Positions 14,486-22,335 of a DNA stretch of 26,669 bases are shown here, one piece after another. The DNA is from JAXLVB01 sp044228045. GTDB taxonomy: Bacteria > Bacteroidota > Bacteroidia > Cytophagales > Spirosomataceae. Each line of letters begins with the position of its first letter. Within the stretch, counting starts at the first letter, position 1. The position numbers were made by a program, and so were the translations under genes. Under the pieces are notes generated by a model. It worked only from the letters and a program-made list of their open reading frames with translations, made no database searches and was not told the origin of the DNA. Where the stretch lies: contig JBGAVQ010000042.1 in the NCBI GenBank assembly GCA_044228045.1, forward strand, positions 1-26,669. Reading direction: 5' to 3'.

Positions 14486-15577
14486 ATGAAAACCCAAGAA
14501 GCCTTACTACTACTCGAAGATGGTACGCTATTCCGTGGGAAAGCCATTGGTAAAATGGGTACACACGGCGGAGAAATTTGTTTTAATACTGGCATGACGG
14601 GTTATCAAGAGATTTACACAGACCCGTCGTATTTTGGTCAAGTGATTGTAAACACCACCTCACACATTGGCAATTATGGTGTGATGACTCCCCAAGAAGA
14701 AGAGTCTAACAATATAAAAATCAGTGGATTAGTGTGTAATAACTACTCGCCGATTCATTCTCGTTTAACCGCAAACTCATCTTTACAAGAATATTTTGAA
14801 CAAGCCAACATTGTTGGTATTAGTGACGTAGATACTCGTCAAATTGTGCGGCATATTCGCACCAAGGGGGCGATGAATTGCATTATTTCCTCAGAGATTT
14901 TGGATGTAGTTGCTCTTCAACATGAGTTGGACAAAGTTCCATCAATGGATGGTTTGGAGCTGTCGTCGGTAGTGAGTACCGAAGTGCCGTATTTTGTGGG
15001 AACAGAAGATGCTCGCTGGCGCATAGCCGTAATAGATTATGGTATCAAGAAAAGCATTTTGCAGAATTTTGAAAACCGAGGCTGTTATTGTAAGGTTTTT
15101 CCAGCAAAAACTCCTGCTACCGAAGTTCTGGCTTGGAATCCAGATGGATTCTTTATCTCAAACGGACCAGGCGACCCATCTGCAATGCCTTATGCAGTGG
15201 AGGCTGTGCAGCAATTGTTGGCTACGGGTAAGCCACTTTTTGGTATTTGCTTAGGGCATCAGATTTTGGCTTTGGCAAGTGGGATTTCTACCTATAAAAT
15301 GCACCACGGGCATAGAGGGCTTAATCACCCCGTGAAGAATTTGCTAACAGGTTTGTGTGAAATAACTTCTCAAAATCACGGATTTGCCGTAAGTGCTGAC
15401 GAAATAGAAGCGCATCCAGATGTAGAAATCACGCACATTAACCTCAATGACCAAACCATTGAAGGTATCCGCCGGAAAGACTTACCAGCGTTTTCGGTAC
15501 AATATCACCCCGAAGCATCGCCAGGGCCACACGATGCACGATACTTGTTTGACCAATTTGTGAAATTATTAGCTTAA
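14486..15577 (+). CDS. carA: Carbamoyl-phosphate synthase small subunit
   Basis: A 363-residue CarA from ATG 14486 (MKTQEALLLLEDGTLFRG). The N-terminal small-subunit domain holds FNTGMTGYQEIYTDPSY. The class I glutamine amidotransferase domain has the oxyanion region FISNGPGDPS, the nucleophile Cys255 in GICLGHQ, and His341 and Glu343 in QYHPEASPGP. It hydrolyses glutamine and passes ammonia to CarB for carbamoyl phosphate, used in pyrimidine and arginine synthesis; carB is not in the window. An upstream in-frame ATG at 14417 precedes the terminator and is rejected. The small subunit directly after rplQ is a recurrent arrangement in Bacteroidota. Confidence 0.97.
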   Translation: MKTQEALLLLEDGTLFRGKAIGKMGTHGGEICFNTGMTGYQEIYTDPSYFGQVIVNTTSHIGNYGVMTPQEEESNNIKISGLVCNNYSPIHSRLTANSSLQEYFEQANIVGISDVDTRQIVRHIRTKGAMNCIISSEILDVVALQHELDKVPSMDGLELSSVVSTEVPYFVGTEDARWRIAVIDYGIKKSILQNFENRGCYCKVFPAKTPATEVLAWNPDGFFISNGPGDPSAMPYAVEAVQQLLATGKPLFGICLGHQILALASGISTYKMHHGHRGLNHPVKNLLTGLCEITSQNHGFAVSADEIEAHPDVEITHINLNDQTIEGIRRKDLPAFSVQYHPEASPGPHDARYLFDQFVKLLA

Positions 15578-15581
15578 TCAT

Positions 15582-15606
15582 AAAGCCCCGCAGTGGGGCT
15601 TTTTTT
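15582..15606 (+). terminator. Intrinsic terminator after carA
   Basis: AAAGCCCC (15582-15589) pairs with GGGGCTTT (15595-15602) around GCAGT and continues into a T-run to 15606. It begins five bases after the carA stop and ends six bases before the next start. Confidence 0.88.
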
Positions 15607-15611
15607 AGTAT

Positions 15612-16265
15612 ATGGAACGATTATATATGACTTCTGATGGCTCCCACACACTCTGGGATTCGGAGCGGGGGCAATGGTATCATTCTATTCATGGAGCCAC
15701 AGACGAATCTATGCGGGTTTTTATTGAGCTTGGATTTCAATATGTTGTAGCACAAAAATCGAAAATAAAACTGCTTGAAATGGGCTTCGGAACGGGCTTA
15801 AATGCCTTGCTGACCTTTGTAGAATCAGAAAAGTTGGCGGTTCAGGTTGAGTACACAAGTATAGAGGCATATCCTATTGGCCCTAATGATTGGTCAAAAT
15901 TAAATTATGATGAAGTGGTAAAAAAACGATTATTGGCACAAATTCATGAACTAAGCTGGGAGGAAATGCACGACGTAAGTAGCTATTTTTCACTCAGAAA
16001 GTGCCAGATAATGCTCCAAAAATATGAAACAAACGATTTTTTTGATTTGGTTTATTTTGATGCTTTTGCGCCAGCAGCACAGCCAGAATTGTGGTCTGTT
16101 GATGTGTTCTTAAAACTTGCTTCTATCATGGTGACTGGGGGTGTTTTGACCACTTATTGCTCAAAAAGCGAAGTGCGGCGAAACTTGCAAGCAGCGGGGT
16201 TTAAAGTAGAAAAACACCCCGGGCCGTTTAGAAAACGAGAGGTGATACGGGCAATTAAGGTGTAA
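15612..16265 (+). CDS. mnmD: tRNA 5-methylaminomethyl-2-thiouridine methyltransferase (MnmD type)
   Basis: A 217-residue protein equal to the N-terminal methyltransferase domain of MnmC (DUF752), without the FAD oxidase half. The start motif TSDGSHTLW is followed by the SAM-binding loop EMGFGTGLNAL (about 56-66), the acidic EAYPI, and the family signature FDAFAPAAQPELW (about 149-161). TYCSKSEVRRNLQAAGF comes near the end. It would methylate the wobble uridine of certain tRNAs to make mnm5(s2)U. Start 15612 is used; an ATG 15 bases later (MTSDGSH) is also possible. Only six bases separate it from the carA terminator, so its promoter is unclear and read-through may matter. Confidence 0.88.
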   Translation: MERLYMTSDGSHTLWDSERGQWYHSIHGATDESMRVFIELGFQYVVAQKSKIKLLEMGFGTGLNALLTFVESEKLAVQVEYTSIEAYPIGPNDWSKLNYDEVVKKRLLAQIHELSWEEMHDVSSYFSLRKCQIMLQKYETNDFFDLVYFDAFAPAAQPELWSVDVFLKLASIMVTGGVLTTYCSKSEVRRNLQAAGFKVEKHPGPFRKREVIRAIKV

Positions 16266-16407
16266 CTATCTGAAAAGAAACATAATAGAGCATTGTTTTT
16301 ATTCTGTAAAGTAGTGCTGTTAAATTCATCATGTATAGGTGAAAATAGAAGATTTTTACGAAATTTGAGAGTAGGAGGTTGTCTATAACCAAAAAATCTT
16401 CAACCAA

Positions 16408-17721
16408 ATGCACGTTAAAAAACTATCAATTTGGGGTGTTTGTATCCTGGTAATGATGTTGTCTTGTAAAAAAAATGAAGATGGCAATATAACCAATACT
16501 GGTACTGCCAATAATCCCCCCAACATTCTTTTGATTATCGGTGATGATATAGGTATTGATCCATTGAGTGGCTTTACCAATTATGGAATCCAAAAAGCAA
16601 AAACGCCAACCTTGGACAAGTTGGCTCAAAATGGTTTGTTTTTTACACAGGTCTATGCCAATCCACTATGTTCACCAACACGTGCTACCATTTTATCAGG
16701 TCAATATGGTTTTAGAACAGGTGTAGTTCGATTACCAACGGCAAATGCGGGTGGTATCAAGCTTACTACGACCTCTATTCAGCAATTTATTGAACAGAAA
16801 ACAGCTAATCGTTATGCAGATGCAGCCATTGGAAAATGGCATTTGTCGGATAATACGAATGGAGGTTCTTCAAATCCTAACAGTATGGGGATAGATTACT
16901 TTGCTGGTTTTATGGGTGGTGAGGTTCAAAATTATACGAATTGGACTAAGGTTATCAATGGACAAATGGCCAATTCCACTACCTATACCACTACGGACTT
17001 TACAGACGAAGCTATTAGTTGGATTAAAAAACAGACTAAACCTTGGTTTTTGTGGTTAGCTCACAATGCTGCCCACACGCCGTTCCATGCACCATCAAGT
17101 AGTCTGATTTCAACACCTCCAAATAACACCAATCTTTCTAAGTATCTATCGGCAATTGAGGCAATGGATAGCGAAATCAATCGGTTGCTACAAAATATCC
17201 CCAAAGAACAATTAGACAATACGGTTATCATATTCTTGGGAGATAATGGCACGCCTGAAAGTGTAACCCAAAGTCCATTTACTTCGGCCACGGCTAAAAG
17301 TTCACTGTTTGAAGGAGGGATTCGAGTTCCGATGATAATTACAGGTAAAGGCATAAGCCGAAAAGGCATTGATGCGTCTCTGATAAACACCACCGATTTG
17401 TTTGCGACCATTGCCGATTTGGCTGGAACAAACACGACTACATACCAAGATTCAAAGAGTTTTAAATCGTTGTTTAGCGAAGCCAATAGTTTTACTCGTG
17501 ACTTTGTCTATGCAGAAATTGATCATACCATGAATGCGGATAGCAAGAATGGTTCGACGATACGTGACAAACAGTACAAATACATCAAAGCAAAGTCAGG
17601 AGAAGAATACCTTTTTGACTTAACAAAGGATGAAACAGAACAGAAGAACCTTTCAAAAGATGCTGCATATCAGTCTATTAAAGCAAAAATGGCTGAAAAA
17701 TTGGACGCTCTCAAAAAATAA
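16408..17721 (+). CDS. Lipoprotein sulfatase, type I (formylglycine-dependent)
   Basis: A 437-residue arylsulfatase-family protein. The N-terminal lipobox LVMMLSC (Cys20) marks it as an envelope lipoprotein. The catalytic core holds the metal-binding pair Asp46-Asp47 (IIGDDIG), and the maturation motif CSPTR with Cys88 as the residue converted to formylglycine. GKWHL lies at 142-146, HNAAHTPFHAP at about 219-229, GDNG at 277-280 and the C-terminal KSSLFEGGIRVP. All active-site elements appear intact, so it should cleave a sulfate ester, possibly from a polysaccharide, but the substrate cannot be told. No SusC/D or sulfatase-maturating enzyme gene is in the window. It lies 142 bases after mnmD, on the same strand as the peroxidase. 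Confidence 0.9.
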   Translation: MHVKKLSIWGVCILVMMLSCKKNEDGNITNTGTANNPPNILLIIGDDIGIDPLSGFTNYGIQKAKTPTLDKLAQNGLFFTQVYANPLCSPTRATILSGQYGFRTGVVRLPTANAGGIKLTTTSIQQFIEQKTANRYADAAIGKWHLSDNTNGGSSNPNSMGIDYFAGFMGGEVQNYTNWTKVINGQMANSTTYTTTDFTDEAISWIKKQTKPWFLWLAHNAAHTPFHAPSSSLISTPPNNTNLSKYLSAIEAMDSEINRLLQNIPKEQLDNTVIIFLGDNGTPESVTQSPFTSATAKSSLFEGGIRVPMIITGKGISRKGIDASLINTTDLFATIADLAGTNTTTYQDSKSFKSLFSEANSFTRDFVYAEIDHTMNADSKNGSTIRDKQYKYIKAKSGEEYLFDLTKDETEQKNLSKDAAYQSIKAKMAEKLDALKK

Positions 17722-17756
17722 GAATCAGACAATATAATCAACTATCCATCAAAACG

Positions 17757-17785
17757 AAGATTGAAAAGCCCTTCAATCTTTCACT
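17757..17785 (+). terminator. Hairpin after the sulfatase, possible weak terminator
   Basis: AAGATTGAA (17757-17765) pairs perfectly with TTCAATCTT (17772-17780) around AAGCCC. The following bases (TCACTTGTTT) are only moderately T-rich, so termination would be partial. It lies in the 173-base sulfatase-peroxidase spacer. Confidence 0.5.
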
Positions 17786-17894
17786 TGTTTGCGCTTCCGC
17801 ACTCCATTTTAATCCATACAAAACTTTTTATGGATATAACGCAAGAAGTAAGAAGTTTTGACATCTAATAGAGAAACCAACTAATTTCTCAAAG

Positions 17895-19901
17895 ATGACG
17901 AAGAAACCTCTATTACTCGCAAGCCTATGCTTTCTCACGCTAAATCTGTTTTGTATTAAAACCTATGCCCAGCAAAGAAAATTTGTTGGAGAAATTAAAG
18001 GCAGTCCTTTCATGTTTGTGCCACGTGGGCCAATACAGCCAATACCTAATGGTGCACATCCTATGTACAGGTCGTATGATGGTACCAATAACAACACAGG
18101 AAGGCAAAGAGAGGAATGGGGTGCCAGCGACATCGCTCTACTAAGAGAAATGCCAACAGAATACGGACGTAGTGATCCTAAGAATGCCGTAGGTGGCGCA
18201 ACTCGACCATCTCCTCGAAAAATCTCTAATGTACTTTGTGATGAACCAGTTACGCAATTTAATTCACGAAATTTGAGTGCGTTTGTCTATGTATGGGGGC
18301 AGTTTCTGGATCACGACATAGCACTTACGCCTACTGGCAGCACAGAGTATGTGCCTGTTACTTTACCCAGTGACGAAACCTTGTTTACCCAGGAAATTCC
18401 TTTTTTTAGAAGTGAAGTTCGTGCTGGTACTGGCCTAACAAACACACGGCAACAAAGTAACCTCAATACGGCATGGATTGATGCCTCAGTAGTTTATGGT
18501 TCTGATGCCACTCGTGCAAAATGGTTACGAACCTTGCGTGACGGAAAAATGAAGACATCAGCAGGTAATTTTTTGCCATGGAATACCGTTGATGGCGAGC
18601 AGTCAGGTAATATAGACGTGAGTGCACCAAGTATGGCAAATGATGCAGACCATACCTTAAAAACCTTTGTAACAGGCGATATACGAGGAGCCGAACATCC
18701 AGGCATTACTGCGTTACACACTTTGTTTGTAAGAGAACACAACAAGATTTGTGACAGAATAAAGTCGCAGGGGCTTACCAATGATGAGGATATTTATCAA
18801 AAAGCAAGAAAGGAAATCGGCGCACTCATACAGGTCATTACCTATCAAGAGTTTTTGCCTGCCATGGGGGTTACACTCAACAATTATGTAAATTATAGAG
18901 ATAATGTGCAGCCAGACATTACTAATACCTTTACCACAGCTGGCTATCGAATAGGGCATACAATGGTAGCGGATGAACTTGCTCTTCGTAATAATAACTG
19001 CCAGGAAGTAGGCCCAGGAGATTTGGATTTGATTGATGTTTTTTTTAATACTCAAATGATATTAGATTATGGGCTCGAAGCCTTTTTAAAAGGATTTGCC
19101 ACGCACAAACAATACGAAACCGACAATAAAATCAATAGCGTATTACGAAACTTTCTGTTTGGAAGCCCTACGAGTGAAGTACGGTTTGGGTTAGATTTGG
19201 CCGCACTCAACATCCAAAGAGGGAGAGATCACGGCTTGCCAAACTACAACACCGTGAGAGCTTTTTACACAGGTTCTCCTGCAAGAGATTTCGCTCAAAT
19301 CACCTCAGATCCAGTCAAAGCAACAGCATTACAAAGCCTATATGGAACCGTAAATAACATAGACTTATGGGTTGGCATTTTGGCAGAAGATCGTTTGGTT
19401 GGAAAATCAGTAGGCAGAACCATGCACGAAATGCTCAAAGTACAATTTGAAAAACTAAGGGATGGTGATTTTTATTTTTATAAAAACGATCCATTTTTGC
19501 CAGCAAATATCCGAAATCAGGTTATCAACACGAAACTCTCGGACATTATCAAGCGAAATACAACCCTAACTAATTTGCAGGAAAACGTATTCTTTATTAA
19601 TCCATGTCCGGGCGAATCAGGCGAAAGTCGGATAGCGAGCTTGGTAGGAGAAGATACCGAAGTAAAAACATACCCAAATCCTGTGAAAGACATCGTTACG
19701 ATTGAGTTAAACAACCCAAGCGAACCCTCTACCGTCAAAATAGTTACGGCAAATGGTACAGCTCTAAAAACCATGATAACAGAAGTGGGCGAAACAAATC
19801 TTCGGATCAATGCCAGCGATTTAGCAAATGGCATTTACTTTTTGAATATTACAAATAGCAAGCAAATGAAGACAATCAAATTTGTGAAAATTGCTAATTG
19901 A
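17895..19901 (+). CDS. Secreted animal-type haem peroxidase with T9SS sorting tail
   Basis: A 668-residue protein with three parts. Residues 1-25 are a signal peptide with a likely cut after TYA. Residues of about 55-570 form an animal haem-peroxidase domain (peroxinectin/myeloperoxidase superfamily). Residues 590-668 form a T9SS C-terminal sorting domain (KTYPNPVKDI, then GIYFLNI and a basic end). In the peroxidase part, WGQFLDHD gives distal His140 and Asp139; R264-GA-E267 before HPGITALHTLFVREHN gives the catalytic Arg and a Glu; RIGH gives proximal His355. Asp139 and Glu267 match the two residues that form ester bonds to haem in myeloperoxidase. It probably oxidises halides or phenolics outside the cell or on its surface. 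A terminator follows. Confidence 0.92.
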   Translation: MTKKPLLLASLCFLTLNLFCIKTYAQQRKFVGEIKGSPFMFVPRGPIQPIPNGAHPMYRSYDGTNNNTGRQREEWGASDIALLREMPTEYGRSDPKNAVGGATRPSPRKISNVLCDEPVTQFNSRNLSAFVYVWGQFLDHDIALTPTGSTEYVPVTLPSDETLFTQEIPFFRSEVRAGTGLTNTRQQSNLNTAWIDASVVYGSDATRAKWLRTLRDGKMKTSAGNFLPWNTVDGEQSGNIDVSAPSMANDADHTLKTFVTGDIRGAEHPGITALHTLFVREHNKICDRIKSQGLTNDEDIYQKARKEIGALIQVITYQEFLPAMGVTLNNYVNYRDNVQPDITNTFTTAGYRIGHTMVADELALRNNNCQEVGPGDLDLIDVFFNTQMILDYGLEAFLKGFATHKQYETDNKINSVLRNFLFGSPTSEVRFGLDLAALNIQRGRDHGLPNYNTVRAFYTGSPARDFAQITSDPVKATALQSLYGTVNNIDLWVGILAEDRLVGKSVGRTMHEMLKVQFEKLRDGDFYFYKNDPFLPANIRNQVINTKLSDIIKRNTTLTNLQENVFFINPCPGESGESRIASLVGEDTEVKTYPNPVKDIVTIELNNPSEPSTVKIVTANGTALKTMITEVGETNLRINASDLANGIYFLNITNSKQMKTIKFVKIAN

Positions 19902-19985
19902 AAAGGCCAAGAGCAGATTCATTTCTTTGATTTATAATGAAATGCAAATTTATTTTGGCCAAATTAAAGTATAGCTCACCCCCCC

Positions 19986-20015
19986 AAGCCGCTCCATCTG
20001 AGGCGGCTTCTTTTA
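19986..20015 (+). terminator. Intrinsic terminator after the peroxidase gene
   Basis: AAGCCGC (19986-19992) pairs with GCGGCTT (20003-20009) around a ten-base loop, followed by CTTTTAT. It lies 84 bases after the peroxidase stop and before the convergent thioredoxin gene. Confidence 0.72.
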
Positions 20016-20063
20016 TGCATAAAAATATAAATAATGAGTGCCAAGAAGCTACTCATATATGCC

Positions 20064-20474
20064 TTAATCCACTGGTTTATCAAAGCTATCTTTCAATAAA
20101 ACCCGCATCGTATTGGCATCCATGTAGCCAATCAGCCTATTAACCATCTTATTTTTTTTGAAAACCAACATCGTCGGAATCTCATCAATGCTGTAGCGTT
20201 GAGCAAGCCGTTTACTGAGGTCATAATTGATTTTTATAAATAAGGCTTTGCCCTGATATTCTGCTTTCAGTTGGGCAAATGAGGGTAACATTTTTTGGCA
20301 AGGCCCACACCAATCAGCATGAAAATCAGCAACGACTAATATGTTATTTGTCAATAGTTTGTCAAAATCGGCGGGTTCAATTATTTGGGCTTTCAGGGTA
20401 GAATCAGCTTTTGTTTGTGCAAAGCTTTTTACCGAAAAATAAAACAATAGTACCAAACAGATAATATTTTGCAT
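20064..20474 (-). CDS. Periplasmic thioredoxin-like protein
   Basis: A 136-residue thioredoxin-fold protein. An N-terminal signal peptide (about residues 1-19, ending SFAQ) is followed by the domain with the active site WCGPC (55-59) and the cis-proline motif EIPTM (Pro100). ADFHADWCGPCQKMLPSF and ALFIKINYDLSKRLAQRYSIDEIP are textbook thioredoxin. It should act as a disulfide reductase or oxidoreductase in the periplasm; the partner is unknown. It is convergent with the peroxidase gene and divergent from eno, with 119 bases between its start and the eno start. Exported thioredoxins could help protect envelope proteins from oxidants, but a link to the peroxidase is only conjecture. Confidence 0.92.
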   Translation of the reverse strand: MQNIICLVLLFYFSVKSFAQTKADSTLKAQIIEPADFDKLLTNNILVVADFHADWCGPCQKMLPSFAQLKAEYQGKALFIKINYDLSKRLAQRYSIDEIPTMLVFKKNKMVNRLIGYMDANTMRVLLKDSFDKPVD

Positions 20475-20593
20475 TTTTTGAATTTACTTTAATGAAAGTA
20501 TGGTGAAGTTACAAGAATACTTTCATTTTATTGTAGAAAAGTCGCTTATTTTGTAGGTTCATTTGGAATACAAAACAAAAAACAATACTGACG

Positions 20594-21871
20594 ATGAGTA
20601 CAATTCAATCTGTTCATGCAAGACAAATCTTAGATTCTCGTGGAAACCCCACTATCGAGGTGGATGTTCGTACCGAAAATGGCTTCTTAGGCCGTGCTGC
20701 TGTTCCTTCTGGTGCTTCAACAGGTGTACACGAAGCTGTTGAGTTACGTGACAATGACAAAAACATTTACCTTGGCAAAGGGGTATTAAAAGCTGTTGAG
20801 AATGTAAACGAGCTAATTTATCCAGAAATCATTGGGTTGTCGGCGTTTGAACAAAACATGATTGATAAAATCATGAACGAACTGGATGGTACGCCCAACA
20901 AAAGCAAATTGGGTGCAAATGCGATTTTGGGTGTTTCGTTAGCTGTGGCAAAAGCTGCCGCACAAGAGGCAGGCTTGCCTTTGTTTCGTTACATCGGTGG
21001 CGTAAATGCTAACACATTGCCAGTACCCATGATGAACATCATGAATGGTGGTGCTCATGCTGATAATGCCATTGATTTTCAGGAGTTTATGGTGATGCCA
21101 GCTAAGGCTGAGACATTCTCACATGCTTTACGAATGGGTACAGAGGTGTTTCATGCACTCAAAGGCGTGTTAAAAAGCAAGGGATATTCTACCAACGTAG
21201 GTGACGAAGGTGGTTTTGCGCCAAACATTCAATCTAATGTTGAGGCATTAGAAATTATTTTGATTGCAATCGAAAAGGCTGGGTATCGCCCAGGTGAAGA
21301 TATTTTTATTGCCATGGATGCTGCTGTGTCTGAGCTGTATAACGAAGAAAAAGGTAAGTATATATTCAAGAAATCAACCAAAGAAGAGTTTACCTCAGCA
21401 GAAATGGCGGATTTCTGGACAAATTGGGTGAATAAATACCCAATTATCAGCATTGAAGACGGAATGGCCGAAGACGATTGGGCTGGTTGGAAACTGCACA
21501 CAGATGCCCTCAAAGGCAAATGCCAATTGGTTGGCGATGACCTTTTTGTGACCAATGTGAAACGCCTGGCCGAAGGCATTGAGAAAGGCGTAGCTAATGC
21601 TGTTTTGGTAAAAGTAAACCAGATTGGCTCATTAACTGAAACCATTGATACTGTAAGCCTTGCTAAGCGCAATAGCTACAAAAATATCATGTCGCATAGA
21701 TCTGGCGAAACCGAAGACTCAACCATTGCAGATTTGGCCGTAGCACTCAATACAGGTCAAATCAAAACAGGATCGGCATCACGCTCAGACCGTATGGCTA
21801 AGTACAATCAATTGCTTCGTATTGAAGAAGAATTGGGTGACTCAGCATATTTTCCTGGACTTAAATTTTAA
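20594..21871 (+). CDS. eno: Enolase (phosphopyruvate hydratase)
   Basis: A 425-residue enolase. It begins MSTIQSVHARQILDSRGNPTIEV. It has the mobile loop GASTGVHEAVELRD, GDEGGFAPN, the Mg2+ ligands in AMDAAVSELY, SIEDGMAEDDW and LVGDDLFVTN, and the catalytic Lys in LVKVNQIGSLTE. SHRSGETEDSTIADLAVAL binds phosphoenolpyruvate. It converts 2-phosphoglycerate to phosphoenolpyruvate in glycolysis. Fifteen bases separate it from the following division gene, so the two are probably co-transcribed, as is common in many bacteria. A full promoter upstream could not be fitted: the TTCATTTG at 20558-20565 has one mismatch and a too-long spacing. Confidence 0.98.
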   Translation: MSTIQSVHARQILDSRGNPTIEVDVRTENGFLGRAAVPSGASTGVHEAVELRDNDKNIYLGKGVLKAVENVNELIYPEIIGLSAFEQNMIDKIMNELDGTPNKSKLGANAILGVSLAVAKAAAQEAGLPLFRYIGGVNANTLPVPMMNIMNGGAHADNAIDFQEFMVMPAKAETFSHALRMGTEVFHALKGVLKSKGYSTNVGDEGGFAPNIQSNVEALEIILIAIEKAGYRPGEDIFIAMDAAVSELYNEEKGKYIFKKSTKEEFTSAEMADFWTNWVNKYPIISIEDGMAEDDWAGWKLHTDALKGKCQLVGDDLFVTNVKRLAEGIEKGVANAVLVKVNQIGSLTETIDTVSLAKRNSYKNIMSHRSGETEDSTIADLAVALNTGQIKTGSASRSDRMAKYNQLLRIEEELGDSAYFPGLKF

Positions 21872-21886
21872 GGAAAAGATGATAGA

Positions 21887-22258
21887 ATGAGGGAATACTT
21901 TTCGCTCATTCTGTCATTTCTTCTCTCTATCATTATGATATCTCTCTGGCAACGCCTTCGTGCGGTGAATCCATACAAACTTTCTGCCGCAATTTGGGTG
22001 GTGTGGATGCTGTTTTTTGACCCCAATGACTGCTTGACACAACTACGAATGTGGTGGAAAGTAAGGGAGTTAAAAAGTGAAATTAGCTATTATCTTGAAA
22101 AAATAGAGGAAGTCAAAAAAGACCAACAAGAGGTGATGGGAAGTAATAAACTCATTGAAAAATACGCTCGTGAACGCTACTTGATGCGAAAAGAGACCGA
22201 AGATGTGTTTGTAATAGTGGATGAAAACAATCAGCCAATTGAAAAAATAAGAAGATAA
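21887..22258 (+). CDS. DivIC/FtsB-like septum formation initiator
   Basis: A 123-residue bitopic protein. One membrane segment (about residues 33-45, SAAIWVVWMLFFDP) is followed by a periplasmic coiled coil with heptad-like spacing (about 51-83, LTQLRMWWKVRELKSEIS and YYLEKIEEVKKDQQEV). The C-terminus holds LIEKYARERYLMRKETEDVFVIV, the conserved end of the family. It should bridge division proteins FtsQ and FtsL at the septum. The first ATG gives an extra hydrophobic N-terminus (residues 1-17); the ATG at 21935 (MISLWQRLRA) would give a more usual short cytoplasmic start, so the start is uncertain. Its place after eno matches the eno-ftsB pairing. Confidence 0.85.
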   Translation: MREYFSLILSFLLSIIMISLWQRLRAVNPYKLSAAIWVVWMLFFDPNDCLTQLRMWWKVRELKSEISYYLEKIEEVKKDQQEVMGSNKLIEKYARERYLMRKETEDVFVIVDENNQPIEKIRR

Positions 22259-22282
22259 GTTGGCCTAAATATTTAAAAAACA

Positions 22283-22326
22283 TCAAAAAAGACCCACAAG
22301 ATCAATGTTCTGTGGGCCTTTTTTGA
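22283..22326. terminator. Bidirectional terminator between the division gene and the amidohydrolase
   Basis: TCAAAAAAG (22283-22291) pairs with CTTTTTTGA (22318-22326) and CCCACA (22293-22298) with TGTGGG (22311-22316), with one A-C mismatch between the two blocks. There are A-runs on the left and T-runs on the right, so it can work for the + strand division operon and the - strand amidohydrolase, whose genes converge here. Confidence 0.85.
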
Positions 22327-22335
22327 TTGAAAGCT

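Noticed and set aside
20558..20565. TTCATTTG as the eno promoter
   Set aside because: It has one mismatch in the TA pair and the nearest TTG is 24 bases upstream, too far for the usual 19-21 spacing.
21229..21672. A 147-residue - strand frame inside eno
   Set aside because: It is a shadow of the enolase reading frame with no signal or domain of its own.
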